A model generated the notes under the pieces. The model saw only the letters and a program-made list of their open reading frames with translations. It did not search any database and was not told the origin of the DNA. A DNA stretch of 64,000 nucleotides from Flavobacteriaceae bacterium (GTDB lineage: Bacteria; Bacteroidota; Bacteroidia; Flavobacteriales; Flavobacteriaceae): assembly GCA_016649715.1 (NCBI GenBank), contig JAENXC010000010.1, positions 1 to 64,000 of the forward strand, in the 5' to 3' direction. Each line of letters opens with the position of its first letter. The stretch's first letter is position 1. The position numbers and the translations under genes are program-made. Shown piece after piece: positions 1 to 9,281 of this stretch.

Positions 1-537
1 GGTTGCGATCTTACTGGTGCAAACGGTGTTTGGTACAACTTTGTTCCTTTTGGTGATGGTACGGCCAATGCAATGATAGTAACCCCTGGCGGTGCCAGCT
101 CGGTTACCTTCTATACTGCACCGAGCGAGAACGCTACGGAAACAGACCTTACCCTTGTGCCACAGCAGACCAACCAGTGCGCGCCAGGTACCTCTGCTTC
201 CATATACACTTTGGCAGGTCAGGCATACTATGTGTTCGTATTGAACACTGGGGCTATTACCGATATTAAAATTGACGGTACTAACCTTGGTGTGGCAGAC
301 AATACCATTGCAGGTTTCAGTTATTATCCGAACCCGACCAATGGTATCCTGAACCTAAATAGTATTGACAACATCGAAAATGTTTCGATGTACAATATTT
401 TGGGTCAGGTTTTGATCAACAGCCGTGTAGATGCCACAACATCTCAATTAGATATTTCTGGTCTTAAAACTGGAACTTATTTGATGAAGGTAACTGTTAA
501 CGATCAGACAGGTACTTATAGAGTGTTGAAACAATAA
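1..537 (+). CDS. T9SS-secreted protein, C-terminal part (5' end outside window)
   Basis: The reading frame is open from the first base, so this is the 3' end of a longer gene. The last ~70 residues are a type A T9SS sorting domain: a YYPNPTNG motif, a LYNILGQ-like strand (here MYNILGQ), and a final GTYLMKV...YRVLK strand. Such domains direct export across the outer membrane by the PorU/PorV system of Bacteroidota. The segment before it is a beta-rich module. The DNA is nearly identical to the 3' end of the next gene (4171-4708), and the similarity stops at the stop codon, which points to recent duplication or gene conversion. The function of the mature protein is unknown; adhesion or surface binding is only a guess. 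Confidence 0.9.
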   Translation, partial: GCDLTGANGVWYNFVPFGDGTANAMIVTPGGASSVTFYTAPSENATETDLTLVPQQTNQCAPGTSASIYTLAGQAYYVFVLNTGAITDIKIDGTNLGVADNTIAGFSYYPNPTNGILNLNSIDNIENVSMYNILGQVLINSRVDATTSQLDISGLKTGTYLMKVTVNDQTGTYRVLKQ

Positions 538-567
538 ACATTCTTTTAATTTTAATTTTTTGAGGAG

Positions 568-595
568 CCACCCGCTATTTGCGGGTGGTTTTTTT
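568..595 (+). terminator. Rho-independent terminator
   Basis: Perfect 8-bp stem (CCACCCGC / GCGGGTGG) with a 5-nt loop, followed by a run of T. It ends transcription of the partial T9SS gene. Confidence 0.9.
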
Positions 596-774
596 GTAGT
601 TACTCAAAATGATTTTAGACTTTTTTCTTTTGAATGAATTCAGATTTATAAATTTATACAACTAAAAATTCGTTTATACGATCTCAAGATACTTCGGAAT
701 CGTTGATTTTACCTATGTTTCAAATGGCTTAACAATCTTATTATCAAAAGTTTTGATATATGCTTTTTTTAGAA

Positions 775-782
775 TAGCTTTA
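775..782 (+). promoter_or_regulatory. Possible -7 box (TAGCTTTA) before the 1295-aa T9SS gene
   Basis: One mismatch from TAnnTTTG, about 38 nt before the ATG. The next T9SS gene has a similar box (TATCTTTA, 4816-4823), and the third has an exact TATATTTG (6566-6573). No convincing TTG is seen 19 nt upstream, so this is weak. Confidence 0.35.
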
Positions 783-820
783 GTTCCTTAAAATAGATTA
801 CTAACTAAAATTATTTTATT

Positions 821-3800
821 ATGAAAAAATTTACACTATTAATTTTACTATTGATGTTCGCGGTCAGTTTTGGACAGCAACCGACTGTTAAAACAGAAGG
901 GAACAACAACCCTATTCATTACAATCAACAGCAAAAGAAACAGACAGTTGTCAAAACTCAAAAGGCCGACAGCCGTTCTGAAGCAAAATCAAACGGGGCA
1001 AACAACCCTATTTCCTTAAAAAAGGTAAAACAGACCTCAAATGATGGAAATTCGAGTTTTGATTTCGGAAATTCAGCAACCACTTCAGGAAATGTTACCC
1101 CTTTGCATAGAAATTTGATAGGGACTACGTCTTTGTCAGCTTCCAAAAGCACTTGGGGATCAGTAATGAACCCACCCGCTGGAACCGCATCCAGAAATAT
1201 GCAGTCGGATTTCTTCTACAAAAATTTGGCACCTGTTGTTATAACCCATAGTGTGTCGCAAAGTATCGTGCCCGGATCGATAACTTGTAACGCTGGAGGT
1301 ATTCCAGACGAAAACAGTTTTTATCGCGATTTTGATCTTGCAAATGATTTTGGCATAGCCAATGATTTCGATGTTTCAAGTGTTGAGTTTGGTGTAGAGC
1401 AGATCACAGGCCCTGTGGCGCTTACGTTGAATATTTATTCCACAGCCGGGCCCTTTCCTTCTGGATTCCCAGGATCGTTAACATTGAAGGGAACTGCAAA
1501 CTATACAGTTACCTTACCAGATAACCTTACAATAGTTTCGGTTCCATTGAATGCCACAATCCCTGCTGGAGCAATTATGGTTTATGAAATGAAAATAAAC
1601 TTGGGTGCGACCAATTCATTTTTCCCAGGTTCCAATTCAGCGGGACAGACTGGCGTTTCTTGGATTGCCGCTGCTGCCTGTGGAATTACAACACCCACTG
1701 ATCTTGGCGCTATCGGTTTTCCTAATGTGCATATGATTATGAACGTTGTTGGGGAAGAAGCTGGCGGCGGCGGTGGCGGTGCTTGTGGAAGCCCGATACT
1801 TGAGGTAAACCAAGATGTGGACGATACTTGTATGGCAAATATAACACAGACCGGTTTGGCCCAATCCTATATTCCTACTGCACCTATCTCTGCCGGTGCC
1901 GGTATAAAATTTAGAGCTGCATCTACAGGCTTAAATGTTAACCTGTCTTTATGGGATGGTCTTCCAAATGCTGCTGGAACCATGCTTGCAAGCGGAACCA
2001 GCCAAACGGACGGAACAGTATGGACTGATGTTTTTTGGGATCCGGTAGTGAATGTTACTGTTGGTACTACCTATTATATTGTTATAGATGGAGATGTTTC
2101 TTTGCCTTGTATTGCTGGAGCTTTAAATAATCCATATCCCGGCGGAAATGTGTTTGCAAATGCCGGATATACTCCATTTCCAAATTACGACTATACTTTT
2201 AGAACCTATAGCTGTGATAGCGGCGGTGGCGGTAGTGGACCTTGCAACTCTAGTGTTGCCAGCAACGGTTTTGAAGATGGGCGTGGATGTAGTATCAATA
2301 ATAACTGGACTGTTGCCAACGACATTGTTGTTGCCGCAGGGAATGATGCTATGCTTAACAGCATAATTCCAAACGTATTTATGAATCCAGGAGCTACCGC
2401 AAACTCAGTGGACGTTATCATCTGGAGCGATGCAGGTGGATTTCCAGGTACTGCAATCAGTACTCAATTGGGCGTCGTGCCAACCTCACAGACTGTTTTG
2501 GGTAGCAATTATGGATTTAACATATCAGCCGTGACTATGGATCTATCTCCCGTTCCACTTCCAGGCGATGCGGGTTCCGATACCACTTATTGGATTTCCA
2601 TCCAGGTCACTACCTCAGATGGAGGGAATGCCTATTGGGAAGACTCCACTGCCAGTTCTATAGGTAACCCTTTGGCCTTCAATGACGGCACGGGATGGAT
2701 AATACCCGATCCTGCCCAGGACGGAGTATATACTTTTATAGCCGACTGTACACCCATTGGTGGCGGTGGCGGAGGTCCCTGTTCCGAAGAAAACCCGAAC
2801 GACTTTACCTTTGAGGACGGCTTAAACTGTTCCTCTGCAGCTGCTTTTAAGACCGCCAACGACGTAACTGTTGCGGCCGACGAGAACTTCACTTTGACCA
2901 ACATAACCGCGAGTATTTTCGCCAACGGAGGCATTGCCAATGTTGATGTTTACTATTATAGCGATTCGGCAGGGCTTCCGGGCACACAGATAGGTTTCGA
3001 GCCTTCCGTTACCATAGATAGCCAAACCGTCATTGGAAACAATTTCGGCCTAAATGTGAACGAGGTGAAGCTGACCGTTCCACCTTTTATGTTTGCCGGA
3101 CAGGCCGGTGTTCCGACCACTTACTGGATCCAACTTTCCGTTGCCGATGGTGGTGGTACGGGTGCGGTTTACTGGGTTATTACCACTTCAACTTCCGTGG
3201 GCAACCCTACCGCCCAGTTTAACGGTGGATGGAGCATTTATGACCCAACTTATGATGGTGTTTATATCTGGGAAGGAAACTGCGAACCAATCGGCGGTGG
3301 CGGTTCCTATGACGATTGCTCCGGAGCCATTGCACTTGCCTGTGGCGACAGTGTTGTAGGAGAGACCTTGACTGCGACTGATTCTGGTGGCAACCCTGCT
3401 CCCGATGTGTTCTATAAGTTTACTGGCAGCGGTACTCCACAGTTGGTTACAATTTCACTTTGCGGTGGTGGAACCGACTATGATTCTGTACTTCGCATAT
3501 TTGACGATTGCGACCTACTTAATCAGCTTGCATTCAATGATGATTTCTGCGGTCTTCAGAGCGAGGTAACCTTTGTTTCCGACGGCACATCTACCTATTA
3601 TATTATGGTTGAGGGCTTCAGTTCCAGCTCCGGTAACTTTAGCCTTGACGTTACCTGCGGTACCCCCTTGCCAAATGATGGTTGTAGCGGTGCGATAGCA
3701 GTTAGCTGCGGCGATTCTGTTAGCGGCACCACTGTTGGTGCAACTACAGATTCCGGAACTCCCGCTTGTGGTCCTGCAATCACATCTCCTGGCGTATGGT

Positions 3801-4708
3801 ACACTCTTGACGACAACAGCGGTCTTCCAGGAAATATTACCTTGTCCTTGTGCAACGGTACCAATTTCGATTCCAAGATCTCCGTTTATACCGGCTCTTG
3901 TTCAGCACTTGTGTGTGTTGGTGGAAATGATGATGCCTGTGGACTTCAGAGTGAAATTACTTTTGCTACTGATGGCAATACCAAGTTTTATATCCTTATC
4001 CATAGCTTTGGCGGTGCGACTGGCAACTTCACAATGGACGTTATCTGTACCCCAACACCTCCACCGAATGATATGATAGTCAATTCAATAGATGTGGATG
4101 AAATAGGGTTCCCTTATACTGATCCTGCGGTTAACATGCCTGCTGCAACTACAGAAAACGGTAACCCAGCGGGTTGCGATCTTACTGGAGCTAACGGTGT
4201 TTGGTATAACTTTGTTCCTTTTGGTGATGGTACTGCCAATGCAATGATAGTAACCCCTGGCGGTGCCAGTTCTGTTACCTTCTATACCGCACCGAGCGAG
4301 AACGCTACGGAAACAGACCTTACCCTTGTGCCACAGCAGACCAACCAGTGTGCGCCAGGTACCTCTGCGTCCATATACACTTTGGCAGGTCAGGCATACT
4401 ATGTGTTCGTATTGAACACCGGGGCTATTACCGATATTAAAATTGACGGTACTAACCTTGGTGTTGCAGACAATACCATTGCAGGTTTCAGTTATTATCC
4501 GAACCCGACCAATGGTATCTTGAACCTAAATAGTATTGACAACATCGAAAATGTTTCGTTGTACAATATTTTGGGTCAGGTTTTGATCAACAACCGTGTA
4601 GATGCCACAACATCTCAATTAGATATTTCTGGTCTTAAAACTGGAACTTATTTGATGAAGGTAACTGTTAACGGTCAGACTGGTACTTATAGAGTGCTGA
4701 AACAGTAA
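821..4708 (+). CDS. Large modular T9SS-secreted surface protein
   Basis: 1295 residues. A Sec signal peptide (MKKFTLLILLLMFAVSFG, cut after about residue 18) is followed by a low-complexity Asn/Gln/Lys stretch and an N-terminal beta region. A series of modules follows, separated by glycine runs near residues 315, 466, 646 and 824. The two modules at about 470-645 and 652-823 are related to each other and to a module in the next gene. Two Cys-containing repeats that start with DDCSGAIAL and DGCSGAIAV (about 829-1085) resemble pre-peptidase C-terminal type beta-sandwiches. The last ~73 residues are a type A T9SS sorting domain (YYPNPTNG). No catalytic motif is seen. It is likely secreted or anchored on the cell surface, perhaps in adhesion; that role is inference. 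Confidence 0.92.
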   Translation: MKKFTLLILLLMFAVSFGQQPTVKTEGNNNPIHYNQQQKKQTVVKTQKADSRSEAKSNGANNPISLKKVKQTSNDGNSSFDFGNSATTSGNVTPLHRNLIGTTSLSASKSTWGSVMNPPAGTASRNMQSDFFYKNLAPVVITHSVSQSIVPGSITCNAGGIPDENSFYRDFDLANDFGIANDFDVSSVEFGVEQITGPVALTLNIYSTAGPFPSGFPGSLTLKGTANYTVTLPDNLTIVSVPLNATIPAGAIMVYEMKINLGATNSFFPGSNSAGQTGVSWIAAAACGITTPTDLGAIGFPNVHMIMNVVGEEAGGGGGGACGSPILEVNQDVDDTCMANITQTGLAQSYIPTAPISAGAGIKFRAASTGLNVNLSLWDGLPNAAGTMLASGTSQTDGTVWTDVFWDPVVNVTVGTTYYIVIDGDVSLPCIAGALNNPYPGGNVFANAGYTPFPNYDYTFRTYSCDSGGGGSGPCNSSVASNGFEDGRGCSINNNWTVANDIVVAAGNDAMLNSIIPNVFMNPGATANSVDVIIWSDAGGFPGTAISTQLGVVPTSQTVLGSNYGFNISAVTMDLSPVPLPGDAGSDTTYWISIQVTTSDGGNAYWEDSTASSIGNPLAFNDGTGWIIPDPAQDGVYTFIADCTPIGGGGGGPCSEENPNDFTFEDGLNCSSAAAFKTANDVTVAADENFTLTNITASIFANGGIANVDVYYYSDSAGLPGTQIGFEPSVTIDSQTVIGNNFGLNVNEVKLTVPPFMFAGQAGVPTTYWIQLSVADGGGTGAVYWVITTSTSVGNPTAQFNGGWSIYDPTYDGVYIWEGNCEPIGGGGSYDDCSGAIALACGDSVVGETLTATDSGGNPAPDVFYKFTGSGTPQLVTISLCGGGTDYDSVLRIFDDCDLLNQLAFNDDFCGLQSEVTFVSDGTSTYYIMVEGFSSSSGNFSLDVTCGTPLPNDGCSGAIAVSCGDSVSGTTVGATTDSGTPACGPAITSPGVWYTLDDNSGLPGNITLSLCNGTNFDSKISVYTGSCSALVCVGGNDDACGLQSEITFATDGNTKFYILIHSFGGATGNFTMDVICTPTPPPNDMIVNSIDVDEIGFPYTDPAVNMPAATTENGNPAGCDLTGANGVWYNFVPFGDGTANAMIVTPGGASSVTFYTAPSENATETDLTLVPQQTNQCAPGTSASIYTLAGQAYYVFVLNTGAITDIKIDGTNLGVADNTIAGFSYYPNPTNGILNLNSIDNIENVSLYNILGQVLINNRVDATTSQLDISGLKTGTYLMKVTVNGQTGTYRVLKQ

Positions 4709-4732
4709 AACTTAAGCTTATTTTTTAATGCA

Positions 4733-4766
4733 AAGCCATTCACATTAGTGGGTGGCTTTTTTTTTT
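4733..4766 (+). terminator. Rho-independent terminator
   Basis: 11-bp stem with two G-U pairs (AAGCCATTCAC / GTGGGTGGCTT), loop ATTA, then a long T run. Same design as the terminators of the two following genes. Confidence 0.9.
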
Positions 4767-4866
4767 CTAAAATATAAATTTCCTTTAGAATTTTTGTTTT
4801 GCATTATATTTTGAATATCTTTAGTCCTTCAAAACACCAATATTAACTTTTAAAACAAATTTAATT

Positions 4867-6483
4867 ATGAAAAAAATTACAATTTTAACTTTAATGCTTT
4901 TTGGCGCCATTGGTTTTAGCCAAAACAAAGCACTAAGCACAGATGCGCGCACGTATCCGCGCACCGCTCAACTACCTGCGGCTTATTACAACTCTACAGC
5001 TACGGCAGTAGGGGAGACTACTGGAGTGAATTCGAATGGTGACATTAATCTTGATGTACGTGTTCCTTTTACAGGAACTTACCACTCTAAATCTCCTGAC
5101 GCTATTATTTATGACAATGGCCCTTACTTTAACGTTGCCGGTCCTCCAGACATCAGCTTTTTGCAAGATGCTACTTTAGGGATGGGTACTTATGGTTTTG
5201 GCGTTTCGTTTATCAATGGAATAAGTATTTCGGATGACGTAGTACTTACCGGCGATTTTGATATTACATCAATAGATGTATTTGCATATCAAACAGGCTC
5301 TACTGCACCATCTATTACAGCAGTGTATATGCAGGTTTGGGACGATGACCCAAGTGGAGGTGGAGCAAGTGTAATATGGGGAGATCTTACTACAGACCGT
5401 CTTGACAACGCAGTTGCTACAGATGCCTTCAGACAGTTGGAAAGTGCTCCAGGTGATACATCCAGAGAAATTCAAAGAGTATCTATCAATACTACTGGTC
5501 TTTCATTGACCGCTGGTACTTACTGGATTGAGTATTCTCTTGAAGGTTCTGGTGCTTCTGGCCCTTGGGCTCCTCCTATTGTTATTACAGGAAGTTCCAC
5601 AACAGGAAATGCACTGCAAAACATTGCTGGTGTTTATGCACCTACTGTTGACGTTGGACCTCAAGGCTTTCCCTTTGTTATGTATGGCACCCCAGTTGGT
5701 GGCGGTGGCGCATGTTCCGAAGAGAACCCCAACGACTTTACCTTTGAGAACGGTATAAACTGTTCCTCCGCAAGTCCGTTTATGACCGCAAACGACTTAA
5801 CGGTTGCGATTGGCCAGAACTTCACGCTTACCAACATAACCGCGAGTATTTTCGCCACCCCTGCCGCTGGTATAACCAATGTTGATGTTAACTTTTATTC
5901 CGATGCGGCCGGCCTTCCCGGAGCAGCGTTCAGTTCTCCCCAGACTGCTGTCATAGATGGCCAAACTGTTATTGGAACCAACTTCGGTCTGGATGTGTAC
6001 GAGGTAGAGATGCATTTAGCAACACCGGTTACGTTTCCCGGAAATGCCGTTACTCCAACCACATATTGGATCGAGCTTTCCGTTACCGATGGTGCTTCAT
6101 CGGGCTCAGTTTACTGGGTCGTGACCTCTTCCTCTGCCGTGGGCAATCCTGCCGCCCTGTTTGACGGTGGATGGACCATTTTTGACCCACTTTTTGACGG
6201 TGTTTATATTTGGGACGGTACCTGCGATCCATTGGGTGTTGCCGATAACACACTTGGAGGTTTCACTTACTATCCAAACCCCACCAATGGCCTTCTTTCC
6301 TTGAAGTCTGTTAACAATATAGAAACAGTATCTATATTCAACCTTTTGGGCCAAAAAGTGATGAATGCCAATATTGGAGCTACCACTTCTGATCTTGACA
6401 TTTCCGGCTTAAAAACTGGAACTTACCTAATGCAGGTAACTGTTGACGGCCAGACCGGTACATTCAAAGTATTGAAAAACTAA
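4867..6483 (+). CDS. T9SS-secreted modular protein
   Basis: 538 residues with a signal peptide (MKKITILTLMLFGAIGFSQ) that matches the next gene's exactly up to that Q. An N-terminal beta-rich region (about 20-277) leads to a GGGG linker near residue 278. The module that follows (about 282-455) begins CSEENPNDFTFE and is closely related to residues 652-823 of the preceding 1295-aa protein. The end is a type A T9SS sorting domain (YYPNPTNG, then LLGQ, then GTYLMQV). The gene has its own promoter-like box (TATCTTTA, 4816-4823) and its own terminator. The unique N-terminal half probably sets the binding specificity, but I recognise no family for it. Confidence 0.92.
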   Translation: MKKITILTLMLFGAIGFSQNKALSTDARTYPRTAQLPAAYYNSTATAVGETTGVNSNGDINLDVRVPFTGTYHSKSPDAIIYDNGPYFNVAGPPDISFLQDATLGMGTYGFGVSFINGISISDDVVLTGDFDITSIDVFAYQTGSTAPSITAVYMQVWDDDPSGGGASVIWGDLTTDRLDNAVATDAFRQLESAPGDTSREIQRVSINTTGLSLTAGTYWIEYSLEGSGASGPWAPPIVITGSSTTGNALQNIAGVYAPTVDVGPQGFPFVMYGTPVGGGGACSEENPNDFTFENGINCSSASPFMTANDLTVAIGQNFTLTNITASIFATPAAGITNVDVNFYSDAAGLPGAAFSSPQTAVIDGQTVIGTNFGLDVYEVEMHLATPVTFPGNAVTPTTYWIELSVTDGASSGSVYWVVTSSSAVGNPAALFDGGWTIFDPLFDGVYIWDGTCDPLGVADNTLGGFTYYPNPTNGLLSLKSVNNIETVSIFNLLGQKVMNANIGATTSDLDISGLKTGTYLMQVTVDGQTGTFKVLKN

Positions 6484-6502
6484 TTTTTCATAATTGATAT
6501 GG

Positions 6503-6537
6503 AAAGCCATCCACGAAAGTGGGTGGCTTTTTTTTTT
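6503..6537 (+). terminator. Rho-independent terminator
   Basis: 12-bp stem (AAAGCCATCCAC / GTGGGTGGCTTT, one G-U pair) closed by a GAAA tetraloop, then a T run. Confidence 0.92.
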
Positions 6538-6565
6538 AATAAGTTTTTTTAAACTTTCTTTTTCA

Positions 6566-6573
6566 TATATTTG
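6566..6573 (+). promoter_or_regulatory. -7 box TATATTTG before the 520-aa T9SS gene
   Basis: Exact match to TAnnTTTG, 45 nt before the ATG. The region 19 nt upstream is T-rich without a clear TTG. Confidence 0.5.
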
Positions 6574-6618
6574 AACTATTAATGAAAAAATAATATTAAT
6601 TTCTAAAACAGAATTAAC

Positions 6619-8181
6619 ATGAAAAAAATTACAATTTTAACTTTAATGCTATTTGGCGCCATTGGTTTTAGCCAAAGCAAAGCTCTTAAATCGGCAAGCG
6701 ATTCAGATTATTCACAACAATCACAACGCACTACTACGGTGAAATTTGAAAAGCCCATCACGGCCAAGAGCTTTGATGAGTTTGTATCTGTTCCAACCAG
6801 AACAGTTTTACTTTCTAAAACTACTGCAACTGAATTAAACCACAGAGGTACTCTTGCGGTTACTATGTACACAGATAAAACTGTATTTGAGGCAGCTTAC
6901 ACCGGTACTTTCGTAACGGAAAATTTTGCTGGTGGCCCTGGAGCAGGTAACATTATTCCTTGTGGCCCTGTTGTAAGTAGTGCAGGCGATGGCTGTTTCC
7001 CTGCAGGCGAGTTGGAAGATGGTTTTAATATTACAGCTTCTTCAGGAGGTGACGTGATATATATTGGTTCAGGGGCTATAGGCAATACCTCAACCTTAAT
7101 GGGGGCCAATACCTTTGCAGACTATACCCTTTTAAATTTTGCGCCAGACGGAGCACATGCAGTAGGTATGGATTTATTTGTTGATAGCGTTGGTAATGCT
7201 GATGTTCGTATTTTTGATACGACAGGTGCATTGATGGATACCTTCACAGTTTCAAATCCTTCAAATACTGAAAATTTCATTGGATTTATCTCTGATGATG
7301 CAATTGGCCACATCGAGATTCAAGCCGAAGCTGATGCGGGTGAACTTTTTGGAAATTTAGAATTTGGAACAGATCCACTTGGTGGTGGCGGTACTGCTTG
7401 TAATCAAGAGCATATTGTTGTAGGTGATGCGAACGGTGGATCAGGATCATCACAGGATTCTGATTATAAAACTGCTGCAGACATTGTTGTTCCTGCTGGT
7501 GGGGATTTCACCATTGATACTATTGAAGTTCCCTTCTTGACTTTTGCTCCAGAAGATGCTCCTATTATAGCGAAAGTTGTATATTATGACGATGTTGCTG
7601 GTTTGCCAGGTACAGAGCTAGGAAACGAAACTGTTGTTCCAACAATTTTAAGTTCAGCTATTTGGATAAATCCAGTTGCCTATATATTTGAAACTAGTCT
7701 TGCATTAACTCCTTTTACTTTCTCTGGTGATGTAGCTAATGACACTACTTACTGGATTGAAATCTCTATGGGAACTGCTACCAACCAAGCAACTGTTTTC
7801 TGGGCATATACAGAGGGTACAGGTTTAGAAGGAGAACCAATGGTTCAGTTTAATGCTGCTGATGGATTTTGGACTGTGCCAGAGCCTACAAGAGAGGTGA
7901 TTTATAATTTTTCAGGAGAGTGTAGCCCACTGGGTGTTGCCGATAACACTCTTGGAGGTTTCACTTACTATCCAAACCCAACCAATGGTCTTCTTTCCTT
8001 GAAGTCTGTTAACAATATAGAAACAGTATCTATATTCAACCTTTTGGGCCAAAAAGTGATGAATGCCAAGATTGGAGCTACTACTTCAGAGCTTAACATT
8101 TCCAACTTAAAAACTGGTACTTATCTAATGCAGGTAACTGTTGACGGCCAGACCGGTACTTTTAGAGTATTGAAAAACTAA
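6619..8181 (+). CDS. T9SS-secreted protein with beta-sandwich N-domain
   Basis: 520 residues. It shares its signal peptide and C-terminal sorting domain with the preceding gene but has a different middle. Residues about 70-250 look like the exported beta-sandwich domains often called choice-of-anchor or PEP-CTERM-like; a conserved-looking pattern is the acidic VDSVGNADVRIFD strand. A GGGG linker near residue 255 precedes a second module (about 259-440) that aligns loosely with the linker-flanked modules of the two preceding proteins (AGLPG, TTYWIE and VFWAY landmarks). The T9SS domain starts near residue 445. Predicted to be extracellular or surface-bound; the ligand is unknown. Confidence 0.92.
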   Translation: MKKITILTLMLFGAIGFSQSKALKSASDSDYSQQSQRTTTVKFEKPITAKSFDEFVSVPTRTVLLSKTTATELNHRGTLAVTMYTDKTVFEAAYTGTFVTENFAGGPGAGNIIPCGPVVSSAGDGCFPAGELEDGFNITASSGGDVIYIGSGAIGNTSTLMGANTFADYTLLNFAPDGAHAVGMDLFVDSVGNADVRIFDTTGALMDTFTVSNPSNTENFIGFISDDAIGHIEIQAEADAGELFGNLEFGTDPLGGGGTACNQEHIVVGDANGGSGSSQDSDYKTAADIVVPAGGDFTIDTIEVPFLTFAPEDAPIIAKVVYYDDVAGLPGTELGNETVVPTILSSAIWINPVAYIFETSLALTPFTFSGDVANDTTYWIEISMGTATNQATVFWAYTEGTGLEGEPMVQFNAADGFWTVPEPTREVIYNFSGECSPLGVADNTLGGFTYYPNPTNGLLSLKSVNNIETVSIFNLLGQKVMNAKIGATTSELNISNLKTGTYLMQVTVDGQTGTFRVLKN

Positions 8182-8202
8182 TTTTTCATAATTGATATAT
8201 GA

Positions 8203-8234
8203 AAAGCCATCCACGAAAGTGGGTGGTTTTTTTT
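8203..8234 (+). terminator. Rho-independent terminator
   Basis: Same stem and GAAA loop as the terminator of the preceding gene, with one changed pair (C to U, giving G-U), then a T run. Confidence 0.9.
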
Positions 8235-8241
8235 ATTTAAC

Positions 8242-8249
8242 TAACTTTG
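8242..8249 (+). promoter_or_regulatory. -7 box TAACTTTG four nt before an ATG
   Basis: Exact TAnnTTTG. Only 4 nt separate its last base from the ATG of the glycosyltransferase, which predicts a leaderless or nearly leaderless transcript. Confidence 0.55.
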
Positions 8250-8253
8250 CGCC

Positions 8254-9255
8254 ATGCCTCGAAAATATTCCTTTATAATCCCAGTTTTTAATCGTCCGCA
8301 GGAAGTAAAGGAGCTTTTGGAAAGTTTTGCAAAACTCGATTTTAAAGAAGCTTTTGAAATTGTGTTGGTGGAAGATGGCTCCACAGAAACTTCAAAAGCA
8401 ATAGTAGATCAATATTCCGATAGGCTTTCTATTTCATATTATTTTAAACAAAATTCCGGACCGGGAGATTCCAGGAATTTTGGGATGAGGCAGGCAAAAG
8501 GAGACTTTTTCATTATCCTCGATTCCGATTGTTTGTTGCCATCTCACTATTTGAAAACTGTGGATTCATTTCTGAACAAAACATTTTACCATTGTTTTGG
8601 TGGGGCAGATGCTGCGCATGAAAGTTTTACACCTTTACAAAAAGCCATAAACTACACGATGACCTCTTTTTTTACCACGGGCGGTATTCGCGGTAGTGAA
8701 ACCAGCATCAACCGTTTTGAACCCAGAAGTTTTAATATGGGAATTTCAAAAGAAGTATTTGAAAAAACGGGTGGTTACGCAAAAATCCATCCCGGAGAAG
8801 ACCCCGATCTTTCACAGCGAATTTTGAAGGCAGGTTATAAAACAACCTTTCTTCCCAATGCTTTTGTTTACCATAAAAGACGCATTTCTTGGAAAAAATT
8901 TTATGTGCAGGTAAAAAAGTTTGGATTCGTAAGGCCAATTTTGAACCAGTGGCATCCCTCTGCTGCAAAAATTACATTTTGGTTCCCCACATTTTTTGTA
9001 CTGTTTGTGGTGATTTCAGTTTTATTATCCTTTTTTCTGAATCCTTTGTTTTTATTGCCGCTGCTCTCGTATTTGAGTTTGGTATTGATTGATTCTTCCC
9101 TAAAGAATAAAAGCATTTATATTGGATCGCTTTCCGTTGTAGCCGTGTTTGTTCAGTTTTTTGGTTATGGCTTGGCTTTTTTGAAATCCAGTTTTTTTAT
9201 ATATCTTTTGAAGAAAGATCCGCAGAAACAATTTCCCTCTTTATTTTTTAGTTAA
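8254..9255 (+). CDS. Family 2 glycosyltransferase with membrane tail
   Basis: 333 residues. The GT-A fold starts at the N-terminus (FIIPVFNRP, residues 7-15), with the nucleotide-binding EDGS at 40-43 and the metal-binding DSD at 90-92. A later GEDPDLSQR segment resembles the acceptor/base ED motif, and a following R-rich stretch (HKRRISWKKFY) is typical of family 2. Residues from about 240 hold hydrophobic segments, so the enzyme is membrane-bound. It transfers a sugar from a nucleotide donor to a glycan or lipid acceptor that cannot be named from sequence. The ATG lies 4 nt behind a -7 box. The next gene starts 26 nt downstream. Confidence 0.9.
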   Translation: MPRKYSFIIPVFNRPQEVKELLESFAKLDFKEAFEIVLVEDGSTETSKAIVDQYSDRLSISYYFKQNSGPGDSRNFGMRQAKGDFFIILDSDCLLPSHYLKTVDSFLNKTFYHCFGGADAAHESFTPLQKAINYTMTSFFTTGGIRGSETSINRFEPRSFNMGISKEVFEKTGGYAKIHPGEDPDLSQRILKAGYKTTFLPNAFVYHKRRISWKKFYVQVKKFGFVRPILNQWHPSAAKITFWFPTFFVLFVVISVLLSFFLNPLFLLPLLSYLSLVLIDSSLKNKSIYIGSLSVVAVFVQFFGYGLAFLKSSFFIYLLKKDPQKQFPSLFFS

Positions 9256-9281
9256 TTTTAGTAACTTTCAAACAGACCGAT

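Noticed and set aside
2206-2940. Pro-rich minus-strand frames opposite the T9SS gene
   Set aside because: Proline runs are the reverse reading of the poly-glycine linkers.
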